This document shows, piece by piece, positions 32,273-41,063 of a DNA stretch of 64,000 nt; positions within the stretch are counted from its first letter, which is position 1, and each line of letters starts with the position of its first letter. Position numbers and translations under genes: made by a program. Below the pieces are notes generated by a model, which worked only from the letters and a program-made list of their open reading frames with translations, searched no databases and was not told the origin of the DNA. The DNA lies in contig NZ_AEPB01000039.1 in NCBI RefSeq assembly GCF_000189395.1, positions 1-64,000 of the forward strand, written 5' to 3'. The stretch is from Planococcus donghaensis MPA1U2. Its GTDB lineage: Bacteria > Bacillota > Bacilli > Bacillales_A > Planococcaceae.

Positions 32273-33115
32273 TTATCCTTTAATGGTATTGACTAAGCCC
32301 ATCATGTCATCTGCGTAAGAAATGGCTCTACCTTGTGATTGAAATAATCGTTGAGTGGTAATCAGTTCAGTCATTTCGTCGCTCAAATCGACATTGGACA
32401 TTTCTAAAAAGTTTTGCTTAATTTGGATAGCTCCGTCATTGGGTTGGGACAAGTCGATAAACTGCAAATTGCCGTTTGCAAGTTGTTCAGCTTCTGTTCC
32501 GTTTAAGCGGAATCGATTTTCACCGATTTTCGCTAATGAATCTTGTCGGTTAATTTGTGCAACGCCCATTTGAATTTCAGTGGGTTGCTTGTCCGAATCT
32601 TTATAAGAAATCTCTAAAGTTCCTTGTCCATTCAAGCGGATGTTTTCGAAATCAGCGTCGAAAACAATTGGTTGGTTATCAGCGCCTAATACGGCATCAC
32701 CGTTCGCTGTCACTAAGCCAACTTGTGTTGAATTCAAAATCGGCTGAACTTGGAAAGATCCATCTTTTGTATAAAGCGTTTCGCCATCGGATGCAATACG
32801 GAAGTAAGCAGATTCCCCTTGAACCATGAAATCTAATGGGCGACCCGTTTCTTTAATAGACCCTTGATCATTACGAACCGCAGTTTGCGAAAGAATCGCA
32901 CCGGCACCGATGCGTAACCCATTAGGGGTAATGCGTCCAACTTCGTTTTTTTGTCCGACTTGTTTTTCAAGAGACAGAACGAGCGCGTCAGAGAAGCTAG
33001 CTTCTTGTCGCTTATACCCGTTGGTATTGACGTTCGCGATATTATTGCCAATCAAATCTAATTTTTTTTGCAGCTCACTCATTGTGTTGCTGGCTGTATT
33101 CATCTGGATATTCAA
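32273..33115 (-). CDS. flhP: flagellar hook-basal body protein FlhP (rod)
   Basis: 280 residues, FlgG/FlgF family. N-terminal rod motif KLDLIGNNIANVNTNGYKRQE and C-terminal MSNVDLSDEMTELITTQRLFQSQGRAIS. FlhP is a distal-rod-like protein in B. subtilis. The start is TTG 33115 behind GGAGGAG; the later ATG (MNTAS) is too far from the ribosome site. Follows flhO on the same transcript. Confidence 0.93.
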   Translation of the reverse strand: MNIQMNTASNTMSELQKKLDLIGNNIANVNTNGYKRQEASFSDALVLSLEKQVGQKNEVGRITPNGLRIGAGAILSQTAVRNDQGSIKETGRPLDFMVQGESAYFRIASDGETLYTKDGSFQVQPILNSTQVGLVTANGDAVLGADNQPIVFDADFENIRLNGQGTLEISYKDSDKQPTEIQMGVAQINRQDSLAKIGENRFRLNGTEAEQLANGNLQFIDLSQPNDGAIQIKQNFLEMSNVDLSDEMTELITTQRLFQSQGRAISYADDMMGLVNTIKG

Positions 33116-33133
33116 CTTGTTAAATTCTCCTCC

Positions 33134-33970
33134 TTATACGCGCCCGATTTCATTGACGGCTTTTTCCATGCTGCGATCATATGCTTGAATTACTTTTTGG
33201 TTGGATTCAAATCCGCGGTATGTGGTCATCATGTCTGTCATGGTCTTTGTCAGATCCACATTCGATTGTTCCACAAATCCTTGTTTCATGAAGCTAGGTG
33301 TTCCATCAAGTAAATCGAAGTTATCGATAAATTGAGGAGAGGCTTCAGGAGCTCCCGCCCAGCGCAAAAGATTTTGGCCTTCTTTTACAAATTGTTGAGG
33401 GTTTTCAGTATAACCTACCCACAAGCGATCCCCTTGAGCACCATTCGCTAAAAGAATTTCGCCATTGTCTTGTACCGTGAAGTCAGCAGATCCGACTTGA
33501 ATCGGTTGCAAGTCTTCACCTAACACAGAGAAACCATCACTCGTGGTTAGAAAACCTTGAGTATCGACAGCAAACGATCCATTTTTGGTATAGCGCACTT
33601 CGCCATCTTCTGCAGCTACCGCAAAAACCATCGAACCTTTTTGTTGGGTGTCGGGATTTGTTGGCAATAACTCATCGAGCAAGGCAATATCTGTTTGATT
33701 TCCGGTTTCTTTCAAAGGACCTTGAAGAAATGAAGGAATTCCTTCTTGCGTATACACCCCAGTAGTTAAAGTGCCGATATTATGAGGGACTATTGTACCT
33801 TTTTTGCTGTTTTCAACTGCTTTAATTAACTGTTCTGGAAAAGCACGGAAAACGGTTTGATCTTCTTTAAAACCAGGAGTATTTGCATTAGAAAGATTAT
33901 TCGTCAATATTTGTTGTTGCCTGTTATTAGCCATCATTCCTGATGTAGCAGTGTATAATCCACGAAACAT
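33134..33970 (-). CDS. flhO: flagellar hook-basal body protein FlhO (rod)
   Basis: 278 residues, FlgF/FlgG family: FRGLYTATSGMMANNRQQQILTNNLSNANTPGFKED at the N terminus and QSNVDLTKTMTDMMTTYRGFESNQKVIQAYD at the C terminus. The start MFRGLY (33970) follows GAAAGGAAG; the ORF extends six codons further without support. flhO-flhP follow mbl in B. subtilis; here they sit in the flagellar cluster, divergent from flgB. Confidence 0.93.
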   Translation of the reverse strand: MFRGLYTATSGMMANNRQQQILTNNLSNANTPGFKEDQTVFRAFPEQLIKAVENSKKGTIVPHNIGTLTTGVYTQEGIPSFLQGPLKETGNQTDIALLDELLPTNPDTQQKGSMVFAVAAEDGEVRYTKNGSFAVDTQGFLTTSDGFSVLGEDLQPIQVGSADFTVQDNGEILLANGAQGDRLWVGYTENPQQFVKEGQNLLRWAGAPEASPQFIDNFDLLDGTPSFMKQGFVEQSNVDLTKTMTDMMTTYRGFESNQKVIQAYDRSMEKAVNEIGRV

Positions 33971-34357
33971 GTAGTTTCTTCCTTTCACAACCGAATCTTA
34001 TATTTACCGCGTATCATAACATTTTAAATATAAAAAAAATAGTGATTTTTATATTAATATGGAAAAAATAGCATTAAAAATTTTAAAAAGAAAAATATAC
34101 AAAATTATTGAAACATGATACTATCACTTTGATATAACATTTCCGAAAATAGTACAAAATAATTAGTTTAACCATAAAATAGATCAGTTTCATTGCAGAA
34201 ATGGCAAAAATATTTAAGAGATCAAAGCTATTCCCTATCATTCTTATTAAACATTATACTAGAGAATAAGGAACTGTGATCGACAGATTTATGATCCATC
34301 TTTTCCCAGAGGTGGATTTTTATTTTAGTGATAAATGTTAAAAAAAGGAGTTTATCA
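33971..34357. promoter_or_regulatory. divergent flhO/flgB control region with leader hairpin
   Basis: About 390 bp, very AT-rich. TTGAAA (34108) and GATATA (34131) form a weak sigma-A-like pair with 17-nt spacing; TATACT (34255-34260) is a possible -10 without a good -35. A terminator-like hairpin ATCCATCT (34294-34301)/AGGTGGAT (34310-34317) followed by TTTTTATTTT lies 33 bp before flgB, in what would be the operon leader. No sigma-D site is seen. Confidence 0.5.
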
Positions 34358-34759
34358 ATGAATATATTCCCTAAATCAATTGAATCGATGGAGCAAGCTT
34401 TATCAGCTGCGACGCTCAAACAACGCGTTCATTCGGCGAATATTGCAAATGTGGATACGGCCAATTACAAAAGTAAAAAAGTCGATTTCCAAGCAGCTTT
34501 GAATACAGCTATGTCCAATCAAAACTTGTCTAGCTACAAAACAGATAGTCGCCATGTGTCATTTAGCAACGAATCATTAATAGGCACAACACGGGTTTTG
34601 ACAAACAACTCAACTCAATACAATCATAACGGCAATAATGTCGACATGGATTTAGAAATGGCCGAACTGGCAAAAAACCAATTATGGTATAACGCCGTGA
34701 CGGAACGAGTCAACGGTAAACTCAACAGTCTCAGTTCAGTTATTAATGGAGGGAGATAA
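34358..34759 (+). CDS. flgB: proximal rod protein FlgB
   Basis: 133 residues: LKQRVHSANIANVDTANYKSKKVDFQ and the C-terminal VDMDLEMAELAKNQLWYNAVTERVNGK are FlgB hallmarks. ATG 34358 follows AAAAGGAG. First gene of the long basal-body operon. Confidence 0.96.
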   Translation: MNIFPKSIESMEQALSAATLKQRVHSANIANVDTANYKSKKVDFQAALNTAMSNQNLSSYKTDSRHVSFSNESLIGTTRVLTNNSTQYNHNGNNVDMDLEMAELAKNQLWYNAVTERVNGKLNSLSSVINGGR

Positions 34760-34764
34760 AAAAG

Positions 34765-35220
34765 ATGAGCTTATTTACGGGATTTAATATTAGTTCATCG
34801 GGGCTGACAGCAAACCGGCTTCGTATGGATGTAGTATCCGCCAATATTGCCAATGCCAACACCAATCGCGCCGAATTAGTCGATGGCGAATGGATGCCTT
34901 ATCGCCGAAAAACGGTGGAATTGTCTCAAAGCGGCACATCCCCTTTTTCTAATCAGTTGCAATCCGCCATTAATAGAGGAAACACGGCTGTGACGGGTGT
35001 TAAAGCATCAGGAATTAAAGAAGATCAAACGCCTTTTACATTAAGATATGACCCAGAACATCCAGATGCGGGAGAAGACGGTTATGTCCGCATGTCCAAT
35101 GTCGATCCATTGCAAGAAATGGTGGATTTGATGTCAGCAACTCGCTCTTATGAAGCCAACGTTACGGCACTAAATGCTTCAAAAAGCATGTTTATGAAAG
35201 CATTGGAAATCGGGAAATAG
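34765..35220 (+). CDS. flgC: proximal rod protein FlgC
   Basis: 151 residues: FNISSSGLTANRLRMDVVSANIANANT and the C-terminal MSNVDPLQEMVDLMSATRSYEANVTALNASK. Five bp after flgB. In related operons fliE follows at once; here a 186-bp R1 repeat intervenes. Confidence 0.96.
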   Translation: MSLFTGFNISSSGLTANRLRMDVVSANIANANTNRAELVDGEWMPYRRKTVELSQSGTSPFSNQLQSAINRGNTAVTGVKASGIKEDQTPFTLRYDPEHPDAGEDGYVRMSNVDPLQEMVDLMSATRSYEANVTALNASKSMFMKALEIGK

Positions 35221-35238
35221 TTCATAAATTTCATCAGT

Positions 35239-35424
35239 GATATTACGCAAAACAGCTGCGCTTTCGGGCTCACAGGATATGAGTCATGCAGCTGGTGCGA
35301 CAGGAAGTCGCGGTATCAGCTGCCAAGGGCTTGCGCCGAACTAACTCGGGCTGATCGCCCGAGTGGATTTCTTGTATGTCGTTGCACTGCTCCCCCGAGA
35401 GTCTCCGCTGTTTTGCTTCATATC
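35239..35424 (-). repeat. structured intergenic repeat R1, copy d, inside the fla operon
   Basis: 186 bp, same orientation as copy c. Arms GATAT/ATATC and GCAAAACAGC/GCTGTTTTGC, core hairpin ACTCGGGC/GCCCGAGT. It is longer because one loop holds an extra nested hairpin (CAGCTG/CAGCTG with inner GCGAC/GTCGC, 35289-35322) and one internal segment has diverged. It separates flgC from fliE within an otherwise tight operon. Confidence 0.85.
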
Positions 35425-35512
35425 AATATTTTAATAAGAATTTAGTAATGACTTCGTGATTTATAAAATGGAAGATTATTTCAACCAACTACAGAACATT
35501 AAGGAGGCACTT

Positions 35513-35809
35513 ATGGAGAGAATAAGTGGGATTCAAACGCCTTTTATTCAAAATCAATTGTTCAATAACGTTAAACCCGAGAACAAAGTCGAAGGATTTG
35601 GCCAGATATTTAAAGATGCGTTACAAGAAGTGAGTGCTGCACAGAACGAATCCGATAAATTGACCAATCAGTTGATAACAGGAGAAGTGCAAGACGTTCA
35701 TGAAGTGATGATTGCTTCGCAAAAAGCCAGCTTGTCATTGCAAATGACAATGCAGGTACGCAACAAAGTGGTTGAAGCTTATCAAGAAGTTATGAGAATG
35801 CAAGTATGA
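35513..35809 (+). CDS. fliE: hook-basal body complex protein FliE
   Basis: 98 residues: FGQIFKDALQEVSAAQNESDKLTNQLITGEVQDVHEVMIASQKASLSLQ is the FliE signature; it joins the MS ring to the rod. ATG 35513 follows AAGGAGG; the ORF runs 19 codons upstream without a ribosome site. Confidence 0.95.
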   Translation: MERISGIQTPFIQNQLFNNVKPENKVEGFGQIFKDALQEVSAAQNESDKLTNQLITGEVQDVHEVMIASQKASLSLQMTMQVRNKVVEAYQEVMRMQV

Positions 35810-35834
35810 TGGAAACCGGTAGGATGTTGATGAA

Positions 35835-37475
35835 ATGAAAGAAAAGATTTCGGTATACAAATCAAAAATGAGTGAATCATGGACCAGTTTTTCTCCTGTT
35901 ACAAAGTGGTCTGTAATTGGCTCCTTTTTTCTTACTTTAATTATTCTTGGTGTCTTTGTATTTTTCAGCAATCAATCTAATTTTTCCGTATTATATTCTG
36001 ATTTGACACCAGCTGAAGCCGGCGAGATTAAGACAGCCATTGAAGCACAAGCGATTCCAGTAGAAGTATCGAGTGACGGCAAGACCATTAGCGTACCCGA
36101 AGAGCATTTAGCCAATTTGAAAGTCAGTTTGGCTGCAGAAGGTATCCCGAAAAACGGCAATGTCAATTACGGTACATTTAGTGAAAATATGGGACTGGGT
36201 ATGACCGATCGTCATTTTGATGTGGTTGAGCGCGACGCTATGCAAAACGAGCTGGCGTATTTGATCAAGCAAATTGATGGGGTAACCGAAGCCAATGTCA
36301 TGATTACGCTTCCAAAAGAAAATATTTGGATTACAGATGAAGAACAAACTTCAACTGCTTCTATTGTAGTGAAGGGTGATTCGACGTTGCAGTTGGATCA
36401 AAAGCAGATTAATGGCTTGTACCATTTAATCAGTAAATCCGTTCCGAGTTTGCCGGCAGATCAAATTGTTATTATGGATCAAAACGGGCAAGTGTTTGAA
36501 GTGCAAGATGAAAATCAGTTAGATACTAATTTATCGGTTTATCAGCAGCACCGCGAAATCCAAAAAGGCATCGAGCAAGATATTCAACGTGAATTGCAGC
36601 AAATGCTTGGGTTATTGCTTGGGCAGGATAAAGTTGTTGTTTCCGTTATGACAAATATCGATTTTACGAAAGAAAAACGAGAAGAGCAATTGGTTGAACC
36701 AGTTGATGTTGAAAACAACAAAGGTTTGGATATTAGTGTTGAACGAATTATTGAAACCTATTCAAGTGAAGGGGTAGTTATTGAAGATGCGGCAGGAACT
36801 GGCGAAACAGAAGTTGCCAATTATCCAGGTGTCGACGGCACAGGCAATAGCGAATCTGAACGCACAGAAGAGCGGATCAATAGCGAAGTCAATCGGATCA
36901 ACCGACAAATCGAAATGAGTCCTTATGTTATTGACGATATTACGATTAATGTAGGAGTAGAACCACCGATTCCTGATAATCCAGCAAGTTTATCACAAGA
37001 AAATATTACAGATATAAGTAATTTACTGAAAAACGCTGTGAGTACGTCATTGAGTATGAATGAAGTTCAAGCGACTGAGATTGAACTAGAAGATCGGATT
37101 TCTGTCTTTGCAACAGAATTCCAAGGACGTCCAGATATTGTAGAAGAAGAACCGGAAGTAACATTCTTAACGGGGATTCCAAATAATTTACTAATGGTCA
37201 TTGGTGCTGCAATTGTATTGGTAATGATCATTGTAGTTGCCTTGTTATTGCTTCGCAAAAAGAAAAAAGTAGATGTAGAAGAGGAAGAATATAGCTTTGA
37301 AGGTTTTGAACAGGCATTAGCTAAATCAAATCAAGTAGAGATAGAAGAGGAAGAAATCGATTTGTCCGAGTTTAGTAGCAGGTCGAATCCTAAACGGAAA
37401 ACGATTGAAAAGCTTGCCAAAGGTCGACCTGAAGACTTTACAAAATTGTTGCGGTCATGGATGGCGGATGACTAG
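35835..37475 (+). CDS. fliF: flagellar MS-ring protein FliF
   Basis: 546 residues: two membrane helices (about 27-47 and 451-472) flank ring-building domains (LYSDLTPAEAGEIKTAIEAQ; ANVMITLPKE; QKGIEQDIQRELQQMLG). The cytoplasmic C terminus (RPEDFTKLLRSWM) binds FliG. Normal length for Bacillales. Confidence 0.97.
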   Translation: MKEKISVYKSKMSESWTSFSPVTKWSVIGSFFLTLIILGVFVFFSNQSNFSVLYSDLTPAEAGEIKTAIEAQAIPVEVSSDGKTISVPEEHLANLKVSLAAEGIPKNGNVNYGTFSENMGLGMTDRHFDVVERDAMQNELAYLIKQIDGVTEANVMITLPKENIWITDEEQTSTASIVVKGDSTLQLDQKQINGLYHLISKSVPSLPADQIVIMDQNGQVFEVQDENQLDTNLSVYQQHREIQKGIEQDIQRELQQMLGLLLGQDKVVVSVMTNIDFTKEKREEQLVEPVDVENNKGLDISVERIIETYSSEGVVIEDAAGTGETEVANYPGVDGTGNSESERTEERINSEVNRINRQIEMSPYVIDDITINVGVEPPIPDNPASLSQENITDISNLLKNAVSTSLSMNEVQATEIELEDRISVFATEFQGRPDIVEEEPEVTFLTGIPNNLLMVIGAAIVLVMIIVVALLLLRKKKKVDVEEEEYSFEGFEQALAKSNQVEIEEEEIDLSEFSSRSNPKRKTIEKLAKGRPEDFTKLLRSWMADD

Positions 37476-37486
37476 GAGAGTGTCAA

Positions 37487-38500
37487 ATGGTTAGAGGAAT
37501 GAATGAATTGACGGGGATTCAAAAAGTGGCCATTTTATTGGTTGGCTTAGGACCTGAAGTCTCAATTGAAATATTTAAACAACTGACAGAACCCGAAATT
37601 GATCAATTGACCATGGAAATTTCGAATGTTCGAAAGTTGAGAAATAGCCAAACTGAAAGAGTCATAAATGAATTTTACGAAATGATCTTGGCACAGGATT
37701 ATATGAACGAAGGCGGATTGGTTTATGCCCGCAATATCCTTGAGCAAGCGCTAGGAAAAGACAAGGCGATGGACACCATTAGCCGGTTGTCGAACCGACT
37801 TCAAGTTAAGCCATTTAACTTTGCCAGAAAAGCGGATCCTACTCAGATTTTGAACATACTTCAACATGAGCAAGCACAGACGATTGCATTGGTACTGTCC
37901 TATTTGGATGCCAAGCAGTCGTCGAAGATTTTATCTGAGTTACCGAGCGAGAAGCAGGCGGAAGTTGCAAGGCGAATTGCGTTGATGGAAAGTACATCTC
38001 CTGATGTTATTCATCAAGTGGAACAAATTTTAGAGCGCAAACTGTCAGCTACAGGGAACCAAGATTATGCAGCAACAGGTGGCGTAGAAGCAATTGTTCG
38101 CGTATTGAGTAATGTAGACCGTGGTACGGAAAAATCCATTTTGTCTGAACTTGAAAAAGACAACCCTGATCTGGTTTCAGAGATTAAAAAACGCATGTTT
38201 GTTTTCGAAGATATTGTCAATTTGGAAAGTCGCTCGGTTCAACGTATTGTGCGTGAAGTAAGTGACGCTGATTTGACGTTTGCATTGAAAGTCGCAAGCG
38301 AAGAAGTCAAAGAGGCTATTTACCGCAATATGTCTTCACGTAGATCTGAAGTGATTCGCGAAGAAATTGATGTAATGGGTCCTGTGAAGTTGAAAGATGT
38401 GGAAAATGCACAAACGAACATTGTTGGGTTGATCCGAAACATGGAAGAAAAAGGAGAAATCGATGTGTCGCGTGGAGAAGGAGAGGAAATGATTGTCTAA
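37487..38500 (+). CDS. fliG: flagellar motor switch protein FliG
   Basis: 337 residues with the three FliG domains: N-terminal LTGIQKVAILLVGLGPEVS (binds FliF), middle EHAQTIALVLSY-like HEQAQTIALVL, and C-terminal FVFEDIVNLESRSVQRIVREV with the charged torque helix. ATG follows AGGAGAG. Confidence 0.97.
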   Translation: MVRGMNELTGIQKVAILLVGLGPEVSIEIFKQLTEPEIDQLTMEISNVRKLRNSQTERVINEFYEMILAQDYMNEGGLVYARNILEQALGKDKAMDTISRLSNRLQVKPFNFARKADPTQILNILQHEQAQTIALVLSYLDAKQSSKILSELPSEKQAEVARRIALMESTSPDVIHQVEQILERKLSATGNQDYAATGGVEAIVRVLSNVDRGTEKSILSELEKDNPDLVSEIKKRMFVFEDIVNLESRSVQRIVREVSDADLTFALKVASEEVKEAIYRNMSSRRSEVIREEIDVMGPVKLKDVENAQTNIVGLIRNMEEKGEIDVSRGEGEEMIV

Positions 38501-39290
38501 TATCATTCGTCTTTCGAACGCTCATTCTACTGAAAAGAAAATTATCCAAACGCGAAAAATTGAAGCGAAAAAAGCAGTCTTTGCTGAAGAAGATTTTGAT
38601 CCGAAAAAGCAAAGGCAACAATTGCTTCAAGAAATTCATGGATTGGAATCACGCCGCGAAGAATTGCAGGCGCAATTAATAAGCGAGCAAGAACATGCAC
38701 AACAGGAAATAAATGACTGGTGGCATGAAAAACAACTCGAATCACAGCAATATGCTGAAAAACTCGGGCAAGAAGCAACACAAAAAGGATTCCAAGAAGG
38801 ATTTGAAAAAGGATTGCTATTAGCTGAACAAGAAAGTGCCGAACATAGAACCGAGATGAACCGGTTGCTTGAAATGGCCTATGAAGAAAAAGCCAATATC
38901 ATCCAGCAGGCAGAGCCTTTCTTATTGTCGTTAAGTGTGACGATTGCCGAAAAAGTGATTCACAATGAGTTGGGTCAGGACACACAGCAATTATTAAGCA
39001 TTGTACAGCGAGCATTAAAGCAAGTAGAAGAAGCAGAAGACGTCACGATGCAAGTGTCTCCTGAAGATTACCCAATCATCATTCCCTTTTTAGAGGAATT
39101 GAAAACCTATATTAAAGCAGATTCAGAACTAAAACTAATTCCTGTAGCAAATTTAACGCCAGGTGGTTGCCGAATTCATACAGCGAGCGGTTCTTATGAT
39201 GCCATGGTTGATAATCAGCTCGAAGAAATCAAAAACAAATTACTCGCTTACTGTGAGGAGAAAACCAACGATGAACTTGTGGGAAGATGA
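38493..39290 (+). CDS. fliH: flagellar export regulator FliH
   Basis: 265 residues: long coiled coil with GxxxG-like repeats (EKLGQEATQKGFQEGFEKG) and a C-terminal V-ATPase-E-like domain (SVTIAEKVIHNEL). Negative regulator and stalk of the FliI ATPase. TTG start overlaps the end of fliG by 8 bp, with GGAGAGGA upstream; GlyGxxx motif and position support the call. Confidence 0.9.
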   Translation: MSNIIRLSNAHSTEKKIIQTRKIEAKKAVFAEEDFDPKKQRQQLLQEIHGLESRREELQAQLISEQEHAQQEINDWWHEKQLESQQYAEKLGQEATQKGFQEGFEKGLLLAEQESAEHRTEMNRLLEMAYEEKANIIQQAEPFLLSLSVTIAEKVIHNELGQDTQQLLSIVQRALKQVEEAEDVTMQVSPEDYPIIIPFLEELKTYIKADSELKLIPVANLTPGGCRIHTASGSYDAMVDNQLEEIKNKLLAYCEEKTNDELVGR

Positions 39291-40587
39291 ATACCTGGAA
39301 TTGATGAGTGACATCGAACCAATTAAAAAACACGGCAAAGTAATTCAAGTAATTGGTTTAACCATTGAATCACGTGGCCCAAATGCAAAAATTGGTGAGC
39401 TTTGTTTGCTTTATCCAAATCGCAACGAGCCGCCGATTGAAGCAGAGGTTGTTGGGTTTAAAGAAAATAGAATTATGCTCATGCCATTACAGGATCTTTC
39501 ACAAGTCGGACCAGGATGTTTGGTCGTTGCGACGGGAGGTCCACTCCAGATCAAAGTAGGGCCTTCTATTTTAGGAAAAGTTTTGGACGGAACCGGAATG
39601 CCGCTTGACGAAAGCTTATTGCCTCGAGGGTTAAAAAAGTATTCTACCAATAACGCACCACCGAATCCATTAAAACGCCCAAGAATCGATAAACCGTTAG
39701 AAGTGGGTGTTCGTGCAATTGACGGTTTGTTGACTGTTGGCCAAGGCCAACGTATCGGGGTTTTTGCCGGGAGTGGTGTTGGAAAAAGTACGTTAATGGG
39801 AATGATTGCTCGTAATACTGAAGCGGATATTAACGTAATTGCTTTAGTAGGAGAGCGTGGTCGAGAAGTGCGTGACTTTATCGAACGCGATTTGGGTCCA
39901 GAGGGACTAAAGAAATCTGTGGTCGTCGCTGCTACTTCCGATCAAACACCAATGCAGCGCATCAAGGCAGCGTTAACCGCAACAGCTATTGCAGAGTATT
40001 TTCGCGATCAAGGCAAAAATGTCATGTTAATGATGGATTCGGTTACGCGTTTTGCAATGGCGCAGCGGGAAGTGGGTCTTGCAGTAGGAGAACCGCCAAC
40101 TAGTAAAGGCTACACCCCAAGTGTTTTTGCGCTACTGCCAAAGCTATTAGAGCGATCTGGTACTTCAAGCAAAGGTTCCATTACCGCTTTTTATACGGTT
40201 TTAGTCGATGGCGATGACATGAACGAACCGATTGCCGATGCGGTTCGCGGAATTTTAGATGGCCATATTGTGTTAGATCGTAAAATTGCTCAAAAAGGGC
40301 AATTTCCAGCGATCAACGTAATGGCCAGTGTAAGCCGTGTTATGCACGAAGTCGTCTCGGAGGAACATCAACTAGCGGCGCGGGACTTTAAACGCCTGTT
40401 GGCAGCTTATGAGACGTCTGAAGACCTGATCAATATCGGGGCTTATAAAAGTGGTGCTAACAAAGAAATTGATGACGCCATTCGAGCATATCCTGTGATT
40501 AAAGAATACTTGCAACAAGACATTTATGAGAAAGCCAAAATAGAAGAAAGCGTCGAGCGGCTATCAGCACAATTTGGAGGGATTTAA
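39271..40587 (+). CDS. fliI: flagellum-specific ATPase FliI
   Basis: 438 residues. Walker A GVFAGSGVGKSTL, Walker B VMLMMDSVTRFA and the F1-beta-like core ALVGERGREVRDFIE are intact. Powers type III export of flagellar subunits. ATG 39271 (MNLWEDEYLEL) follows GTGAGGAG and overlaps fliH by 20 bp. Confidence 0.97.
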   Translation: MNLWEDEYLELMSDIEPIKKHGKVIQVIGLTIESRGPNAKIGELCLLYPNRNEPPIEAEVVGFKENRIMLMPLQDLSQVGPGCLVVATGGPLQIKVGPSILGKVLDGTGMPLDESLLPRGLKKYSTNNAPPNPLKRPRIDKPLEVGVRAIDGLLTVGQGQRIGVFAGSGVGKSTLMGMIARNTEADINVIALVGERGREVRDFIERDLGPEGLKKSVVVAATSDQTPMQRIKAALTATAIAEYFRDQGKNVMLMMDSVTRFAMAQREVGLAVGEPPTSKGYTPSVFALLPKLLERSGTSSKGSITAFYTVLVDGDDMNEPIADAVRGILDGHIVLDRKIAQKGQFPAINVMASVSRVMHEVVSEEHQLAARDFKRLLAAYETSEDLINIGAYKSGANKEIDDAIRAYPVIKEYLQQDIYEKAKIEESVERLSAQFGGI

Positions 40588-40588
40588 A

Positions 40589-41059
40589 CTGACACAATTC
40601 AATTTTCGATTTCAAAAAATATTGGATTTAAAAGAAAATGAAAAAGGCTTTGCGCAGATCCAAATGGCTGAAGCCATGAAACAACATGAAGTAGGGCATC
40701 AGCAAAAAAGAATGATTCAGAAGAAAATATCGGATGCGGAGCAATTAAAAATAGCCAAACAGCAGAGTGGCGTCAATATTTCAGAGCTCCGAATGCTAGA
40801 AGATTATATTTATCAGCTTCAAGATCAATCGCTTTCTTCTGAAAGAGAACTAGAGTATTTGCAGAAAAAAGTTTCAGCATCTCAAGGGGTGTTGCAAGAA
40901 AAGGCTAAGGAAGAAAAAACGTGGGAAAACTTGAAACAACAAAAGTTAACTCATTTTCAAGAAGAAAACAAAGCTGTTGAACAAAACTTTTTCGACGAAA
41001 TGGCAAGTACGCGGTTTTATCGCTTAACCAAAGCGAATAACTTAGCGGAAGGACTATAA
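40589..41059 (+). CDS. fliJ: flagellar export chaperone FliJ
   Basis: 156 residues, coiled coil throughout: QFNFRFQKILDLKENEKGFAQIQMAEAM at the N terminus is typical of FliJ, which stimulates FliI. The start appears to be CTG 40589: GGAGGG lies 6 nt before it, and no ATG, GTG or TTG fits (TTG 40574 precedes the ribosome site). This is an unusual initiation codon. Confidence 0.85.
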   Translation: MTQFNFRFQKILDLKENEKGFAQIQMAEAMKQHEVGHQQKRMIQKKISDAEQLKIAKQQSGVNISELRMLEDYIYQLQDQSLSSERELEYLQKKVSASQGVLQEKAKEEKTWENLKQQKLTHFQEENKAVEQNFFDEMASTRFYRLTKANNLAEGL

Positions 41060-41063
41060 CGAC

